A DNA stretch of 64,000 nt from Tethya wilhelma (GCA_964030475.1 CAXIPT010000003.1:4462131-4526130); one strand, 5' to 3'; shown: positions 12,601 through 24,637, counted from the first letter of the stretch. Made by a program: numbers and translations. Notes: generated by a model from the sequence alone, not told the origin.

Positions 12601-13363
12601 TTTGTGGTCCTTCAACATTGCCTCCTGATGTTTGCTTAGAAGAACTGACCTTAGTGCTCCTCTTGATAGCATTTCGAGATCTAGAAACCACAGTAGCTGT
12701 TTCCTCAGGTTCAGAAGAGCTCTGGTCATCCACCATCACTGCAGAACATTCAAAATAACATGTACCAATGAGTGAAATTGACATGCATGATCACAAGGAC
12801 ATACTATTTTCATCTTCAGACAAGTTCCACTCACTGCTCTCCTTGCTGGACAGGTCGAGTAAATCTGTTTAGTACTGAGTCAAGTCGACTGAAATATAAT
12901 GAATAAAAGCTCAAATAAACACATTTTCTATACAATGGATACAATCCAGGCCTTCTTGGTTAAATGATGATGGCAACTTCTTCTTTTTCTTTATTTTCAA
13001 AAGTTTTTCGAGTCTTGCAATCTCTTTGTCTTCTTTTATATTAGCTGCAAGTAGTGAAGACTTTCTCGAAACATCAGGTGACTCCAGGTGCTTTATCTTC
13101 TTTGTAGGCTTGTTTTGCACTTCATCAGGTTGTGCTGCTACCTGAACTACTTTTGTATGCGTTTTTTGTTTCGACTCAACGGAGTCAGAGGTGTCTAACT
13201 GAACAGGAGCTCTCTTTCTGGAAAAGTAGGCTGCATTTTTTCTCTTTTTGGCAGCTCTTTGGGTCTTTCGTCTCTCCTTCCTTGAAGAAGTGTTCTTTAC
13301 TCGCCTATATACAGGTTTCGATTGCTTTTTAGGCTTCTTAGAAAGGCCAGAACTCCCCATCAT
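9637..13363 (-). CDS. NOM1: Nucleolar MIF4G domain protein 1 (Sgd1 homologue)
   Basis: Fourteen exons: 12943-13363, 12805-12864, 12132-12738, 11987-12057, 11801-11929, 11619-11743, 11227-11320, 11122-11165, 10985-11037, 10779-10909, 10648-10710, 10375-10553, 10003-10299, 9637-9930. All join in phase to give 855 residues (human about 860). It acts in the nucleolus in 18S rRNA maturation and as a PP1-targeting protein. The N-terminus is Lys/Arg-rich and then strongly acidic. The SSFNQEGLDYLLDL segment crosses the exon 1/2 junction. MIF4G lies at about 350-560 (YDVIRKLVESFTERDVELLL), and MA3 at about 650-760 (RKNIFCVLMTS, DCCLQERTYNQYYAFLAQKLC). A poly-Thr run near the C-terminus comes from a GGT/ACC repeat at 9723-9754. 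Exons 1-2 and the start of exon 3 are duplicated just upstream. Confidence 0.93.
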
Positions 13364-14237
13364 GCAGGATTTTTTATCATTACTAGTTGGGCTTTATTTG
13401 GAACAACCAACCACGTGTTTTAGGGACATTCCCTCCATGCGCACTGGACTACATGCGCAATGTAATCATCTTCTCAGAAGAGCTCTGGTCATCCACCATC
13501 ACTGCAGAACATTCAAAATAACATGTACCAATGAGTGAAATTGACATGCATGATCACAAGGACATACTATTTTCATCTTCAGACAAGTTCCACTCACTGC
13601 TCTCCTTGCTGGACAGGTCGAGTAAATCTGTTTAGTACTGAGTCAAGTCGACTGAAATATAATGAATAAAAGCTCAAATAAACACATTTTCTATACAATG
13701 GATACAATCCAGGCCTTCTTGGTTAAATGATGATGGCAACTTCTTCTTTTTCTTTATTTTCAAAAGTTTTTCGAGTCTTGCAATCTCTTTGTCTTCTTTT
13801 ATATTAGCTGCAAGTAGTGAAGACTTTCTCGAAACATCAGGTGACTCCAGGTGCTTTATCTTCTTTGTAGGCTTGTTTTGCACTTCATCAGGTTGTGCTG
13901 CTACCTGAACTACTTTTGTATGCGTTTTTTGTTTCGACTCAACGGAGTCAGAGGTGTCTAACTGAACAGGAGCTCTCTTTCTGGAAAAGTAGGCTGCATT
14001 TTTTCTCTTTTTGGCAGCTCTTTGGGTCTTTCGTCTCTCCTTCCTTGAAGAAGTGTTCTTTACTCGCCTATATACAGGTTTCGATTGCTTTTTAGGCTTC
14101 TTAGAAAGGCCAGAACTCCCCATCATGCAGGATTTTTTATCATTACTAGTTGGGCTTTATTTGGAACAACCAACCACGTGTTTTAGGGACATTCCCTCCA
14201 TGCGCACTGGACTACATGCGCAATGTAATCATCTTCT
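12711..14237. repeat. Perfect 763-bp tandem duplication over the NOM1 5' end
   Basis: The sequence from 12711 to 13474 recurs at 13474 to 14237 with a constant offset of 763 and no difference noticed; both 150-residue ORFs inside are identical. The unit spans the start of exon 3, exon 2, exon 1, and about 110 bp of promoter including a CACGTG (13412-13417 and 14175-14180). Identity implies either a very recent event or an assembly duplicate. Confidence 0.93.
13474..14126 (-). pseudogene. NOM1: Duplicated 5' fragment of NOM1
   Basis: The upstream copy holds exon 1 (13706-14126), exon 2 (13568-13627) and only the first 28 nt of exon 3 (down to 13474). Reading on from that exon 3 fragment into the next unit's promoter meets a TAG after 8 more codons, so a transcript using it would give a truncated protein of about 180 residues. 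Splicing from upstream exon 1 or 2 onto the intact downstream exons could still restore the frame, so this copy might act as an alternative promoter. Whether it exists outside the assembly is uncertain. Confidence 0.7.
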
Positions 14238-14271
14238 TTTTTCCTTGCATTTTTCTTTTTTTTTTTTAACA

Positions 14272-15317
14272 TTATGTATTGGTTTCAACATTCAAACTAT
14301 CATTTTTAGTTGCTTGGTTCTCTTGAGCTTCAGACTCCTTCTTCATCTGTTTTGCCTTTGTGATAACACCACCAAAGAGTTTATAGTAGAGCTTCACAGC
14401 AGTAGGTGTGTCGTCGTTGCCAGGCACCGGATACATGATGAGATTGGGATTACAGTCGGTATCCACGATCCCAATAGAAGGTATATTACACATCGCTGCC
14501 TCCTTGATGGCTGTCTTATTCTTTGGGACACTCAGAAAGATGATCAAATCGGGCAGACAAAGCGTCTTGAGAAGCATGTAAGAATTAGTCAACGTCCCAC
14601 CTCGCCACTTGGATACAAAATATGCCCCACAATCTGTTGCCGTAAGTTGATTGAGGGCCTGAAACTGCGAACGTTCGTTCACAAACAATATGATACCGTC
14701 TCTATAGGCAATGTGTGCGGTCACATTGAGAGCCAGGCGAAGGTGCTTTGCAGTCTCGTCCAGATCGATAATGTGCATTCCCGATCGCAGACCATAGATG
14801 TAAGGCTTCATCAGTGGGTTCCACATGCCAGCACTGTGACCGAGGTGTACACGAGTGTTCAGGAGTTGTCGTAAGCTGACCATTTCAGAGATGCCGAAAA
14901 AGTCAGGTTCTGAAAGAGGGTCGAAATGTGGTGGAAGAATGGACTCGAGATCCGGTGTTTGTAACGGATTGATGATACCAGAACCTAAGGGAATGGATCC
15001 ATGGAGGATATACAAGCCACTCTAGTGAAATATGCATCTAGCACAGTCACACTCTTTAGATATACATGGGAATGACTAGGGACTAAGAAATGTGAACAAT
15101 AGCTAGTACCTTCATTCACGGTTAGCACTGTGTCTGGTTGTTCTTGAGAGAATTTAGCTACATTTTGCAGTGAGGTGGAATATTCTGGAGGAAGAAAAGG
15201 TAAAAAAACTCGTCACCAGATATACAAGGATTAAATAAACAACTTACTGATACAGTTCAGTTTCTTGGGAGACTTATAAAACACCTTCAAAACGTGTCTG
15301 CAGAACATGTATGCCAT
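14272..15317 (-). CDS. MRPS2: Mitochondrial ribosomal protein uS2m
   Basis: Three exons: 15248-15317, 15110-15184, 14272-14984; 285 residues. The first exon (MAYMFCRHVLKVFYKSPKK) is basic and hydrophobic like a mitochondrial import signal. The large exon carries the ribosomal S2 fold: LLNTRVHLGHSAGMWNPLM, YGLRSGMHIIDLDETAKHL, SKWRGGTLTN, and PSIGIVDTDCNPNLIMYPVPGNDDT as in all S2 proteins. It is a component of the small mitoribosomal subunit. It is divergent from TUBGCP5, with only 66 bp between start codons. Confidence 0.95.
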
Positions 15318-15383
15318 GTGAGTTCAGAGTTGGTAAATGGTCGAGTCGAAGGTCAAAGTTCACAGCTTAGCAAAATCAAAATT
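15318..15383. promoter_or_regulatory. 66-bp bidirectional promoter, MRPS2/TUBGCP5, with a DR1 motif
   Basis: The whole start-to-start space is 66 bp. It contains AGGTCAAAGTTCA at 15350-15362, a perfect DR1 nuclear-receptor (HNF4/RXR type) element. Similar strings also occur inside coding exons in this window (about 19129 and 25700), so the site could be chance. Confidence 0.4.
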
Positions 15384-17900
15384 ATGGCGGTCTTCACAAA
15401 AGAACAAAGAATACTCACCAGGCAGCTTATACAAGTCATTACTGGATTTGAGGTGAGGACTAAGGAGTAGTATAATTTATGATTTATTTATTTCCACGCA
15501 TACTGTTCTTCCTGTAGCCAGAGGAAGAAAATTTCAAGTTGTGTTTTGAATTTGCCAAGTCCAACTTCAGGTTTCATCGCTACCTTGATGTGAATGACCT
15601 CAATGTTACCAGACACATTACTGGGTATGTATGCATAAGTAGATATTATGTATCACATGTGCATTCATGAATATACACTTATACACAGACTCTGTGAAAA
15701 GTTTCACATCCATTGTAAACCGGAGAAGGCAACTGCATTGGAGCAGCTCTCCAAGCAGTTCCTTGATTCCACGTTGGAGAGGAGCTACCCCAAGTCCGAT
15801 GCTCACTATGGAACCCTCCTGTTTCTCCTCTGTCTCTCTGAATCACCAGTGAACGCTGACTACCACCCAACACCTGCCACACCTCCACCCCATGGTGTGT
15901 GAACACTGTTGCTATGGGATACTACCAGCTACACTAATGTGTGTGTATGTTCTCTCTTTTCTTCTAGTGGTTGAAGATGACTTTGACTGGACCAGCTACC
16001 TAATGGAGGGTATAGAATATGCTCTTTACAAAGACAGTGATAGTGAGGTAATAAGAAATATTGAAAAAATTATGTGAGTAATTAGAAAAGTATGGATACA
16101 CATCATCATTAAGAAATTCACATATGTAACTAAGCAAAAAAAGAACAACACCAAAGTTTCGTAGTGGCTATCTCTCTTGTACCTTCACAGTGGTCTGATG
16201 ATGGTCAATCAGAGTCATCAAGGTCTGTTGTCTCCAAGCCAGAGCTGGACGATTCTGCCGTGGGTGAAGAACTGCTAGACGAGGAGGGGGGATTCCCCTC
16301 CACTGAGTCCCATTCCAAAGCTGTGCTCCTCGAGTGTTTGGTGACCCCGTACTGGGACGTAAATAACCCTGACTACCAGGTCGATTTGAACACACTGGCC
16401 ACACCTCGGTCTCATTCAGCTCACCATGCCTGCAGCATGGCTAACATGTGGTGAGGGAGGGAGGGAGTGTTTGTGTGTGAGAGTGTTTGCCTAATCTTTT
16501 GAGCTAGATCCTTCTTTTCTTCGGCATGTGCAAAAGACAAAGAGGGTGCAGACCCACCAAATCATTGTATAGCACTGTATGTACGAATGTATATATATGT
16601 TCCTCATGTCAGTATTTTGACTGAATGTGTTGTCAGGAAGGTGTATCATCATCACCAGAATGAGTCTGATCCATTTTTCTTCCCTCCTCCTGATCCCATC
16701 ACACTTACCGAAACACAAGTTGTTCGGGAAACACTGTGGTAAGGTATTTATAGCTTTAAAGTGATCACATTGTGCATTGATAGATGTATATTTGTCATGC
16801 ATTAGGGTGCTACTGGGGGCTGAGAAGAGCTTCCTCTATATGTTTGATACTTCCACTAAGAAATTCTCTGTAAGAAGAGGAGTACAAGTATTGCACCTAA
16901 CTCCAGTGAGTATTAAAATGTGATGAACCAATAGTACATTCGACACTCTCTTCCTTTCCCTGTGGACGGACTGATTTCAAAATTTACTCTTTCAGTAAGC
17001 TCACTCTTTTTTCCTTTTTTTAACAGCTCTCTTTGCAGAAGCAGCTGGAACAGTTTGCAAGAATAGCCACCATGTTCTACCAGCTCAGGAGCTTCACTAG
17101 GAACATTTCCGAGTCTCTTACGACTCCTTCTCAATTTGATAGAGTGGGAGACATCTTTCATAGATGTCAAACGTACGAGGCATTTGCTAATGCTCTTCAT
17201 CACTGCCTGGAGGTTTTAGCAACCCCACTGAAAGAGATTGAAAAGTGCATCGTTGAGCAGAGTGAGTGGGCTGAAGGATATTGTACGTGGTGCTTCAAGT
17301 TGTGTCATCTTTTGTAGAAAAGTTGGTGACCCTGTTGAGTCTGGCTGCCGAGTTGAACCCTGTCTCGAGAAAGATTGGTGGACTTTATGAGGTTTTTGAT
17401 CGAGGAGTCCTTCAGCTATACAAAGGAGAGGAGCAACCTCCTGCTTATCAGGTCAGAATGGATTCTAGTCTAGATCTATCGAGTTAACCAGATTTTTTAA
17501 AATTTTATTTATTTATTTATTTATTTTTTACTTTGATGACTCCTTACCTATATTTGAGTTGTATAATAGGTAAAGCACTCACACACACGCTCTCTCTTTT
17601 CTTCTTCATGCAGTGCTCGTCTAGTTTGCTCAATGCTCTGTGGACTGCGGTAGAGCACTGTGATACGTTGGGTGAACTGGGAAGTGAATTGCTACACATG
17701 CTCTTTGGTCTTTGGATTATGACAATACGACCATATATGGCCATCTTGGAGAAGTGGGTGACATGTGGTTGCCTTGACGACAATTTCAATGAGTTCTGCA
17801 TACAAAGGTACAGGGAAGGAGCCATCATTGATTCTCTTAGTATTACTATGTTGTTTGTTTTTTTGGTTTTGTTTCTGTGTGTGTGTGTGTGTGTGTGTGG

Positions 17901-17953
<53 letters not shown>

Positions 17954-20900
17954 TGTGTGCGCACACACTGTTTTGGTAGAGACAATGCTGCATTGAAAAG
18001 CCCTCACCATTGGGACAGAGGCTACACTCTCAGGGAGAATACCATGCCCGTCTTCCTTCAACAGTCGGACTTAGAAAAAGCAAGTCTCTACAATTTTAAT
18101 CCTTGTATCAGCAGCTTCACCAATACTATCTTGTTGAAACCACCAATCACTCTCAATTGGCGTTTTATTTTCAGATTCTACTAGCCGGTAAATCAATGAA
18201 CCTCATTGAAAGTATTGAAAAGGTACGGATTTAGATTTTCACACAAACTCCCCATCTTGTATTGATAACTTCACTATACTTTTATCTTTCTGTTTGTGCT
18301 TCATCGTATATACAGCTTGAGATGACTGAAGGGGGTGTGTCCAGTACCACTCCCCCAAGTGTTCTTTACAAGGAGTTCCTTCAGTCTCTTAAATCTGAGC
18401 TGACAAACACTTCGGTTGAATCAGGATGTGATCTAGGATCACCCTCGTCTGCTGGTGGTGATGCCACACCTCCTTGTGATGGTGGTGATAATGAGAAGGG
18501 GTTCCCCCTCGTTAAGGAGGTGTGGTACTACAGCAGTGATCCGTTGATGAGACACTACTTCACATCTTACTGTGCAGTCCAAGCTAACCCAACCAGCTGC
18601 TTACAGTGAGTGAAAATAGATAGTTCCATACGTACTGATAATGCTGGCTAAATGATAGCCTCGTTCCCAGTGTCCCATCCTTATGGTTTATGCCAAGCCA
18701 TGAGTTTTAACTATAATATACACACACAAAGTTATAACTCACACACAAAGTTATGTTATAACTTCATGTGTGAGTTATGCACGAAGTTATAACTCGCACA
18801 TAACTTACACACAAAGAAACTAGTGATGGTGGAATTTTCAGTTTCTCTTCTCTTATAATATAGTTCATCAAGACAAGAATGGTGTGCCATGGCTGCCTTG
18901 CTGTCTGACCGTGTGTCACCAGCCCCCCTCTCCTTGCTATCACAGAGAGCCCTCTCTCCCTTGGTGCACCAGAGATACCACAAGGTACGCTAGAATATGT
19001 AGGTTGGTCATCTCCATGCTATTATTGTGTGTTCTCTTTTGGCAAAAATCAACTTTCAACTATTTTTCTTTTTTCTGATAATTGTGTATCAGGCATCAAA
19101 TGTACTTCTGGATCTGTTGAGGTCAAAGTTCAAATTAACAGAGCATTTTAAGACTGTCCGAATGTTCTTCCTCATGGAGGCGGGACCAACCATTCATTAC
19201 ATCACTTCAGATATCTTCCAAAGGGTAAATCCCCTATCTTGATTACCAATTAACATGGTTGCACTATTCCTGTGTATTACATCATGCAGATTCAGGACAA
19301 TGAGACTTGGGATGAAGCCTCCTATCTGAATGCTGTGTTGCACGAATCGTTGCAAGCCACTCTAGGTCACAATGAAGACTGCAACAATCTTGAAAAGAGG
19401 TAAAAAAAATATATTTCAAGACCTTCCTGCTTGTACTGGGGGAAGGCCTAACCTTGTTCCCAGGCATCTCCCCCAAATGTTACCTTACATTTAGTATTTC
19501 TGAGCTATCTGGGACACTGTGTTGTGTATACATTATGTACATTACATATTTCACATATCCACACATCCACACATCCACACCTCCACACCTCCACACCTCC
19601 ACACCTCCACACATCCACACATCCACAGTTTAAGCATTGAGCTCCCCTCTCCACAACACACTGTCTCCTCCCTCTCTCTTCGCTACGACCTACCGTGGCC
19701 TCTGGACATCGTATTCAGTGAACCAGTAATGGCCACCTACAACAAGATCTTCCAACTCCTGCTCCAAGTGAGATGGGCCAAATGGAGTCTGGACGGAATT
19801 AGAACACGAGGTTTGTTTGCATCAACTTAGGTTTGTTGAAGTTTTTTTTTAAAAGTATTGTACTCGCCTTTGTCTTCAATGCTCAGCGTGTGTGTTGGCG
19901 AGCCTCTCCAAAGAGATGGCAAGAAAGTTGCATCTGCTTCATCTGTTGAGAGCCAAACTTCTCCATTTTGTCAACAACCTAAACGACTACCTAGCAACTC
20001 GAGTAAGAATGTCCTTCTAATTCTCAGGCACATTTCCAGCTTGCCATAATATAATTATACGTATCAACCTATCCACTCCACCAAACTGTCCACCATGTAC
20101 TGTTTGCTGGCTGGTTAGATTCTGCACAGTGTGGGGCTGGAGTTCCAAGAGAGTGTCTCAGAAGCTGAAGATCTGGACAGTGTCATTTCCCTTCACATGA
20201 ACTTCACTCAGACAATACACGACAGATGCCTACTCAACAAAAAAGTATGTGCATCGAAAAATGGGGTTTGTACAAAATTACACTATTAGACCTTTCCCAC
20301 CCATATATAGGCAGGCTGGCCAAAATCTCAGTGTACCCCAACGTTAAAACCCCACCCACATAATGTATATATATATATATATATGTATATTATATATAGG
20401 AGGGATTTAGCGTAGAGGTAAACATTTTCCTCCTATATTATATTATATGGGAAGGATTTAGCATAGGCGTACGCTATTTTGTTATTTTCTTCCTATATAT
20501 ATGAGAAGGATTTAACTGTTCTCTGCAGGCATCAATGGTGAAGGATGCCATCATGAGTGTCTTGGGTCTTGCTCTCCAGTTTAGAGAGAAATGGGAGGAG
20601 GGAGGTGTGGAGCACTTCAGCCACTCACAGGCGGAGAAAATAGAATCAGAATTCTCAAAATGCATCCATTTCCTCGTCTCATGCCTCAAAGTGATCACCA
20701 AACGAGGCTCCTTCCCTCACTGTGAGTTATGCACAATAATTTATAATGGATCAGTGAAGTTGAAGAATAGCCTTATTCCACATGTTGCCAAGTACAAGTG
20801 TACATGTTGCAAAGTTACAAGTATACATGTTTTGCAAAGTTATATTTAAAAAAAATCTAATAATGACATTTTATCCATACCCCTATTACTGTATGTATGG

Positions 20901-21056
20901 TGGCTATACCTTGCATGCATTCATATCATCACTATTACTTCTTTTTTTTTTTTTGGCTTTGTGTGTTTGTCTTTGGACACAGTGGAGACTCTGGCCTTCT
21001 CAATGAAGTCACTGAAGACTGGGGAGAAAATCTTCACTCACAGAACATTGAGGTGA
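15384..21056 (+). CDS. TUBGCP5: Gamma-tubulin complex component 5
   Basis: Twenty-one exons: 15384-15452, 15518-15624, 15689-15894, 15968-16047, 16191-16450, 16637-16738, 16806-16905, 17027-17261, 17318-17451, 17614-17807, 17980-18079, 18175-18222, 18316-18605, 18864-18984, 19093-19224, 19290-19399, 19629-19810, 19887-20002, 20119-20244, 20529-20721, 20983-21056. All phases agree and give 992 residues (human GCP5 is about 1024). It is part of the gamma-tubulin ring complex that nucleates microtubules. The N-terminus matches GCP5 (NFKLCFEFAKSNFRFHRYLDV; DDFDWTSYLMEG). GRIP1 is in the first half (FFLMEAGPTIHYITSDIFQR is at the junction), and GRIP2 contains YDLPWPLDIVFSEPVMATYN and VRWAKWSL. Intron 11 appears to use a GC donor. 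A GT repeat lies in intron 10, upstream of the exon 11 acceptor. Confidence 0.93.
17874..17960. repeat. (GT)n microsatellite in TUBGCP5 intron 10
   Basis: About 85 bases of GT dinucleotide with one GTTGT interruption. It ends about 20 bases before the acceptor of exon 11. Confidence 0.95.
18728..18812. repeat. Cluster of GTTATAACT inverted and direct repeats
   Basis: Within TUBGCP5 intron 13 the palindromic motif GTTATAACT/AGTTATAAC recurs several times with CACACA or CATGTGTG spacers, forming overlapping hairpins. No terminal duplication was seen, so its origin is unclear. Confidence 0.55.
20395..20515. repeat. Diverged tandem pair of ATAGGAGG...CCTCCTAT hairpins
   Basis: Two related units in TUBGCP5 intron 19 share GGAGGGATTTAGCGTA / GGAAGGATTTAGCATA and end in TTCCTCCTATAT / TTCTTCCTATAT, so each can fold back on itself. 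They are preceded by TA microsatellite sequence. Possibly remnants of a small inverted-repeat element. Confidence 0.5.
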
Positions 21057-21308
21057 TTGCAAAACTTCACATGCCTGATGGATCTAGCAATGAATTTTCA
21101 GTATGATTCGATTGTCCTCAGAGTTGCCCCATAATTATGTGAATTTGCCCCCCTCCCCTCCCCTCCCCCAGCTTGCCTTACATCAGTCACACACATCCAT
21201 GAATACATGACAGTGTTAATAGTAAAATTTTATGTTGAAGAAAAAAAATTATGGTATCATAAATCGGATCACTAGACACTTGGTTATTAATAATAAGAAT
21301 TTCAGTTT

Positions 21309-22868
21309 CTAGAATAACCAATATCTGAGGAAAATGAGAAGGAGAAATATGACAACAACTATGGCAATTTTGGCAGCAAGGGAGGATCGAAGGTTGAGGT
21401 AGCGAGCCTCCTTCCTGTAGATCTGTGACTGATTGGCCAGCAGACTGGCTTTGTTGCCTAGTTCTGTGGAGAGTGGTGTTGTGTGGATGTGCATTTGAGG
21501 GGAGAACATTTCACTTGTGTAGTCTTTTGCGACACAACGTTCAAATCATCAGAGACAACACAATCACTAGTACTACCACTTTATGTGGCAGTGATAATGG
21601 CACTATCAGAGTGGACAGATACTCAACTATGGTATGCATTTTGACAAATTAGCCTAGACACAAACTACAAGACAGTATGCGTAGGGCCACGTAAAACAGG
21701 TCTTCTCTGCACTATAATAATAAACAACCCAAAGAAAACGAGGAAGTGGGAAAGGCATGGCAACGACACCAGTGACCATACCAACTAGAATGCTCATTAA
21801 AGACACCAACCAATGACAGCTCTTGGCGAAACATACTCTTTACAAGTCTAGTACGTACTGTACGACCATTGTGCATGCATTAAATGTGTTGAAAATCATG
21901 AGACAATCCACCTTTGCATTGACTTGCTGACCTGTTATGAGCTCTCCTCTCTGGAGGACAGCATCTATGTTCTCAAACATCACTTTCTGTACACCTTGTA
22001 ACTCCTCCCCCAGGCCCTTGAGACGATTGGTACGTCTAGACTGAGATTCAAGATAGTTCTTCTTGATGTTGTTGATCTGGGCACCTACACAACACAGGTT
22101 TCACCACAGTTTCAGAGGAGGAAGTTAAAACAAACAAGTCAAGTGCAGACACTAAGCAAGTAAACACTACATTTCACTGCTGCAGATGCATATTCAGTAC
22201 CCCAACTCCACATGAGGTAAACAATGTAACATGTATAATATTATGTGCCACCTATATAGACAATCAAACCACATATTGTAAGCACCAGTTTCCTACATAA
22301 GCATATAATTTGTTTGTTCAGTGTAGCTGTATATTTGATTCTTACCAAACTCTATGAAATGGTAAGGCCTCTGTGCCTTGTGTACATCATGGCCGTGCTG
22401 TTCACTGAATTCTGTGTGGAGATTCTCCAGGAAGCTGAAGGCTAGTTGAGATGGGTAGGAAGGATCACACAATGCTAAGTAGCAGATACCTTCCTCTAGA
22501 ATATAGCTGTAGGGATAGAGAGTTTGAAACAAAAAAACACAGTAATTTATAGACACCATAACTGAATAGGCAGCTTGATAGCATGACATACAACCATAAT
22601 GTAATAGATTACTCACTGAAACACAAGTGGATCACTTTGAATAGTACATCTTCTAGGAGATTGATCCGAAAGTTTGCGAAAAATTTGCTTGGCTTTTGTT
22701 TGGAAGTCTGCAAAGTTTCTACCTGACTGTATGGTTGAGAACAAATTGTGCATACAAAAGGTATAAAAGGGAAATCCATATTTATCAGTTACCTACCTCA
22801 TCATCAAGAATTGATGCAGACAGGGGTAGCCCATCACTTGCTCTGGCAACAAGAGTCAGCAATGCCAT
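21309..22868 (-). CDS. SEC22B: Vesicle-trafficking SNARE Sec22
   Basis: Five exons: 22797-22868, 22617-22726, 22346-22506, 21932-22084, 21309-21463; 216 residues (human SEC22B 215). An ER-Golgi R-SNARE. The longin domain (1 to about 118) starts MALLTLVARASDGLPL and includes YILEEGICYLALCDPSYPSQ and AFSFLENLHTEF. The SNARE motif covers about 133-190 (LKGLGEELQGVQKVMFENIDAVLQRGE, with the central Arg of the zero layer, then LGNKASLLANQSQIYRKEARYLN). A C-terminal membrane anchor follows (AAKIAIVVVIFLLLIFLRYW). It is head to head with DNTTIP2, 139 bp between starts. Confidence 0.96.
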
Positions 22869-23007
22869 CACTTCGTTGATTTTTTTCTTTTTTTTTTCCC
22901 TTTGTTCACCGACAGTTCTATTTAAAGCCCACCATAACACGTCAGCAAGAATTGACCACACCCCTTTCGTCCAAACGGGTAACCCACGTGGCAGAAGCAA
23001 GACTGAG
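22869..23007. promoter_or_regulatory. 139-bp bidirectional promoter SEC22B/DNTTIP2 with CACGTG
   Basis: The start-to-start space contains an E-box CACGTG at 22985-22990, 17 bp before the DNTTIP2 ATG, and a poly-T/pyrimidine stretch near the SEC22B side. No clear TATA box was seen. Confidence 0.45.
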
Positions 23008-24190
23008 ATGAGAACCAGACAGAAAGCGAGGTTAGAAGCTGAGCTTGCAGCTGCTGCAGCAGCTAATAAAGACCAAGAACCACCAGAGCTTGAAACACAA
23101 CCGAAAGACAAGGCAATAAGTCTTCCCTCACCACCTGAACAGTCTCCAGAACCCAGCGAAGAGATTAGTGAAGAATCTGGGCACAGCACAGAACACTCAG
23201 AGTCATCAGAATCAGCAGAAGAGGAAGAAGAAGTAGAAGAAATTTCTGATAGCTTTAGCAACGACAATGAAGAACAGGAAACAAAAAGAACTGAGCAAGA
23301 AGGACCTGTGGATAATGGTGTTAGTGAAGACTTACTCCTTTTGGACTCCAAGTCCACTGGGAGTACTTTAACATCTTCCCTGTCACTGTTACCAGCGGTT
23401 ACAGGAAGATTTGCCTCCTCTCTCCAGCCAGATATTGAGGAAGAGATGTACTTTGATTTTGACAGTGTTATGATGGGTGGTGCTGGTAGCACTAGGGGTA
23501 CTACGATTGATCGTCGTGACGATCCCGATAAGGAACTAATGAAGAGGAGCGTACTTCCACCAGATTTGGAAAAGAGAGAGACAGCCCCTCTAATCTATCA
23601 ATCAAAATTGGCTCGGCAGAAGTTGAAGAAGGTAGGCTGTGTTTAACTTCTGTGATGTGATTTGTTGATGCACACACATTTTTTTAACCTACTATTGAAT
23701 AATTATGTAAAAATTATGTTATAGTCAGAGCATAAGAAGTCTGCTGGTGCTTCGTGGTTTGACATGCCTGCCACCGAAATCACCCCAGAGTTGAAGAATG
23801 ACTTGAAACTGTTAAGAATGAGAAATGCACTTGATCCTTCACGTCACTACAAAGCCAACGACTCCAAACAATTACCAAGATATTTCCAGGTAACACACAT
23901 AACATGCACACAATAGGGACCATGTACAGTCCAACTATTTTCAGACTATACTTGATTTTTTTTTTTTAAACTGTCTCTTAAAGGTTGGACGTGTAGTTGG
24001 AGGTCCAACTGATTTCTACTCTGGTCGTATCCCACGGCGACAACAGAAGCAGACATTGGTCGATGAATTGCTTGCAAATGAGGATTTTCGAAAGTATCAC
24101 AAGAAAAAGTATGTGGAGCTTCAGAACAAGTTTACGAGTGGAACAAAGAGACTTAAAAATATCAAACACAGGAAAAAGTACAAGAAATAG
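23008..24190 (+). CDS. DNTTIP2: Fcf2-domain nucleolar protein (DNTTIP2/TdIF2)
   Basis: Three exons: 23008-23631, 23725-23889, 23984-24190; 331 residues. Fcf2 proteins belong to the small-subunit processome and are needed for early pre-rRNA cleavage. The N-terminal two thirds are low-complexity and acidic (poly-Ala, then Glu/Ser runs). The Fcf2 domain occupies about 215-325: GASWFDMPATEITPELKNDL, LRMRNALDPSRHYK, PRYFQVGRVVGGPTDFYSGR, RQQKQTLVDELLANEDFRKY. It ends in a basic tail. The start was placed at 23008 because upstream in-frame codons are antisense to SEC22B. Convergent with COG7, stop codons 114 bp apart. Confidence 0.93.
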
Positions 24191-24304
24191 GCAGTCATGT
24201 GACTGTCACATGATTGTATTTTGAATCTGATTCACAAATAAGATTATTTATTTCAATATACCTAGTCACAGAACATTAAATTTTGTAATAGCAGAGCACA
24301 TCCC

Positions 24305-24582
24305 CTACCATGTTCTCAGCTTGGAAACTCTCTGATACAACTGTCCCGAAACATTTCTATCATTTTCATAGTCTAAGAACCTGTCAGAGTGAAAAAGAGA
24401 GGGAAAAAAAAAGGCATGAATGTATTTTTTGTTCTATCCATGATTATGTATTTTGTGATTTTTTTCCCTCCCACTCACTCTTCTTGGTCAGCTTTGAGAA
24501 GTGTTTCTAGTTGTGTTAAACGAGAGCTTGGGTTCTGTCCAAGTGCAGCCAACACATTGCATAGGTATGCTGGAGAGAAACA

Positions 24583-24637
<55 letters not shown>

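Noticed and set aside
14011..14874. 287-codon plus-strand ORF
   Set aside because: Runs antisense through the duplicated NOM1 fragment and MRPS2; both minus-strand readings have clear homology.
22696..23007. Upstream in-frame extension of DNTTIP2
   Set aside because: Overlaps SEC22B exons and promoter on the other strand; homology begins after the ATG at 23008.
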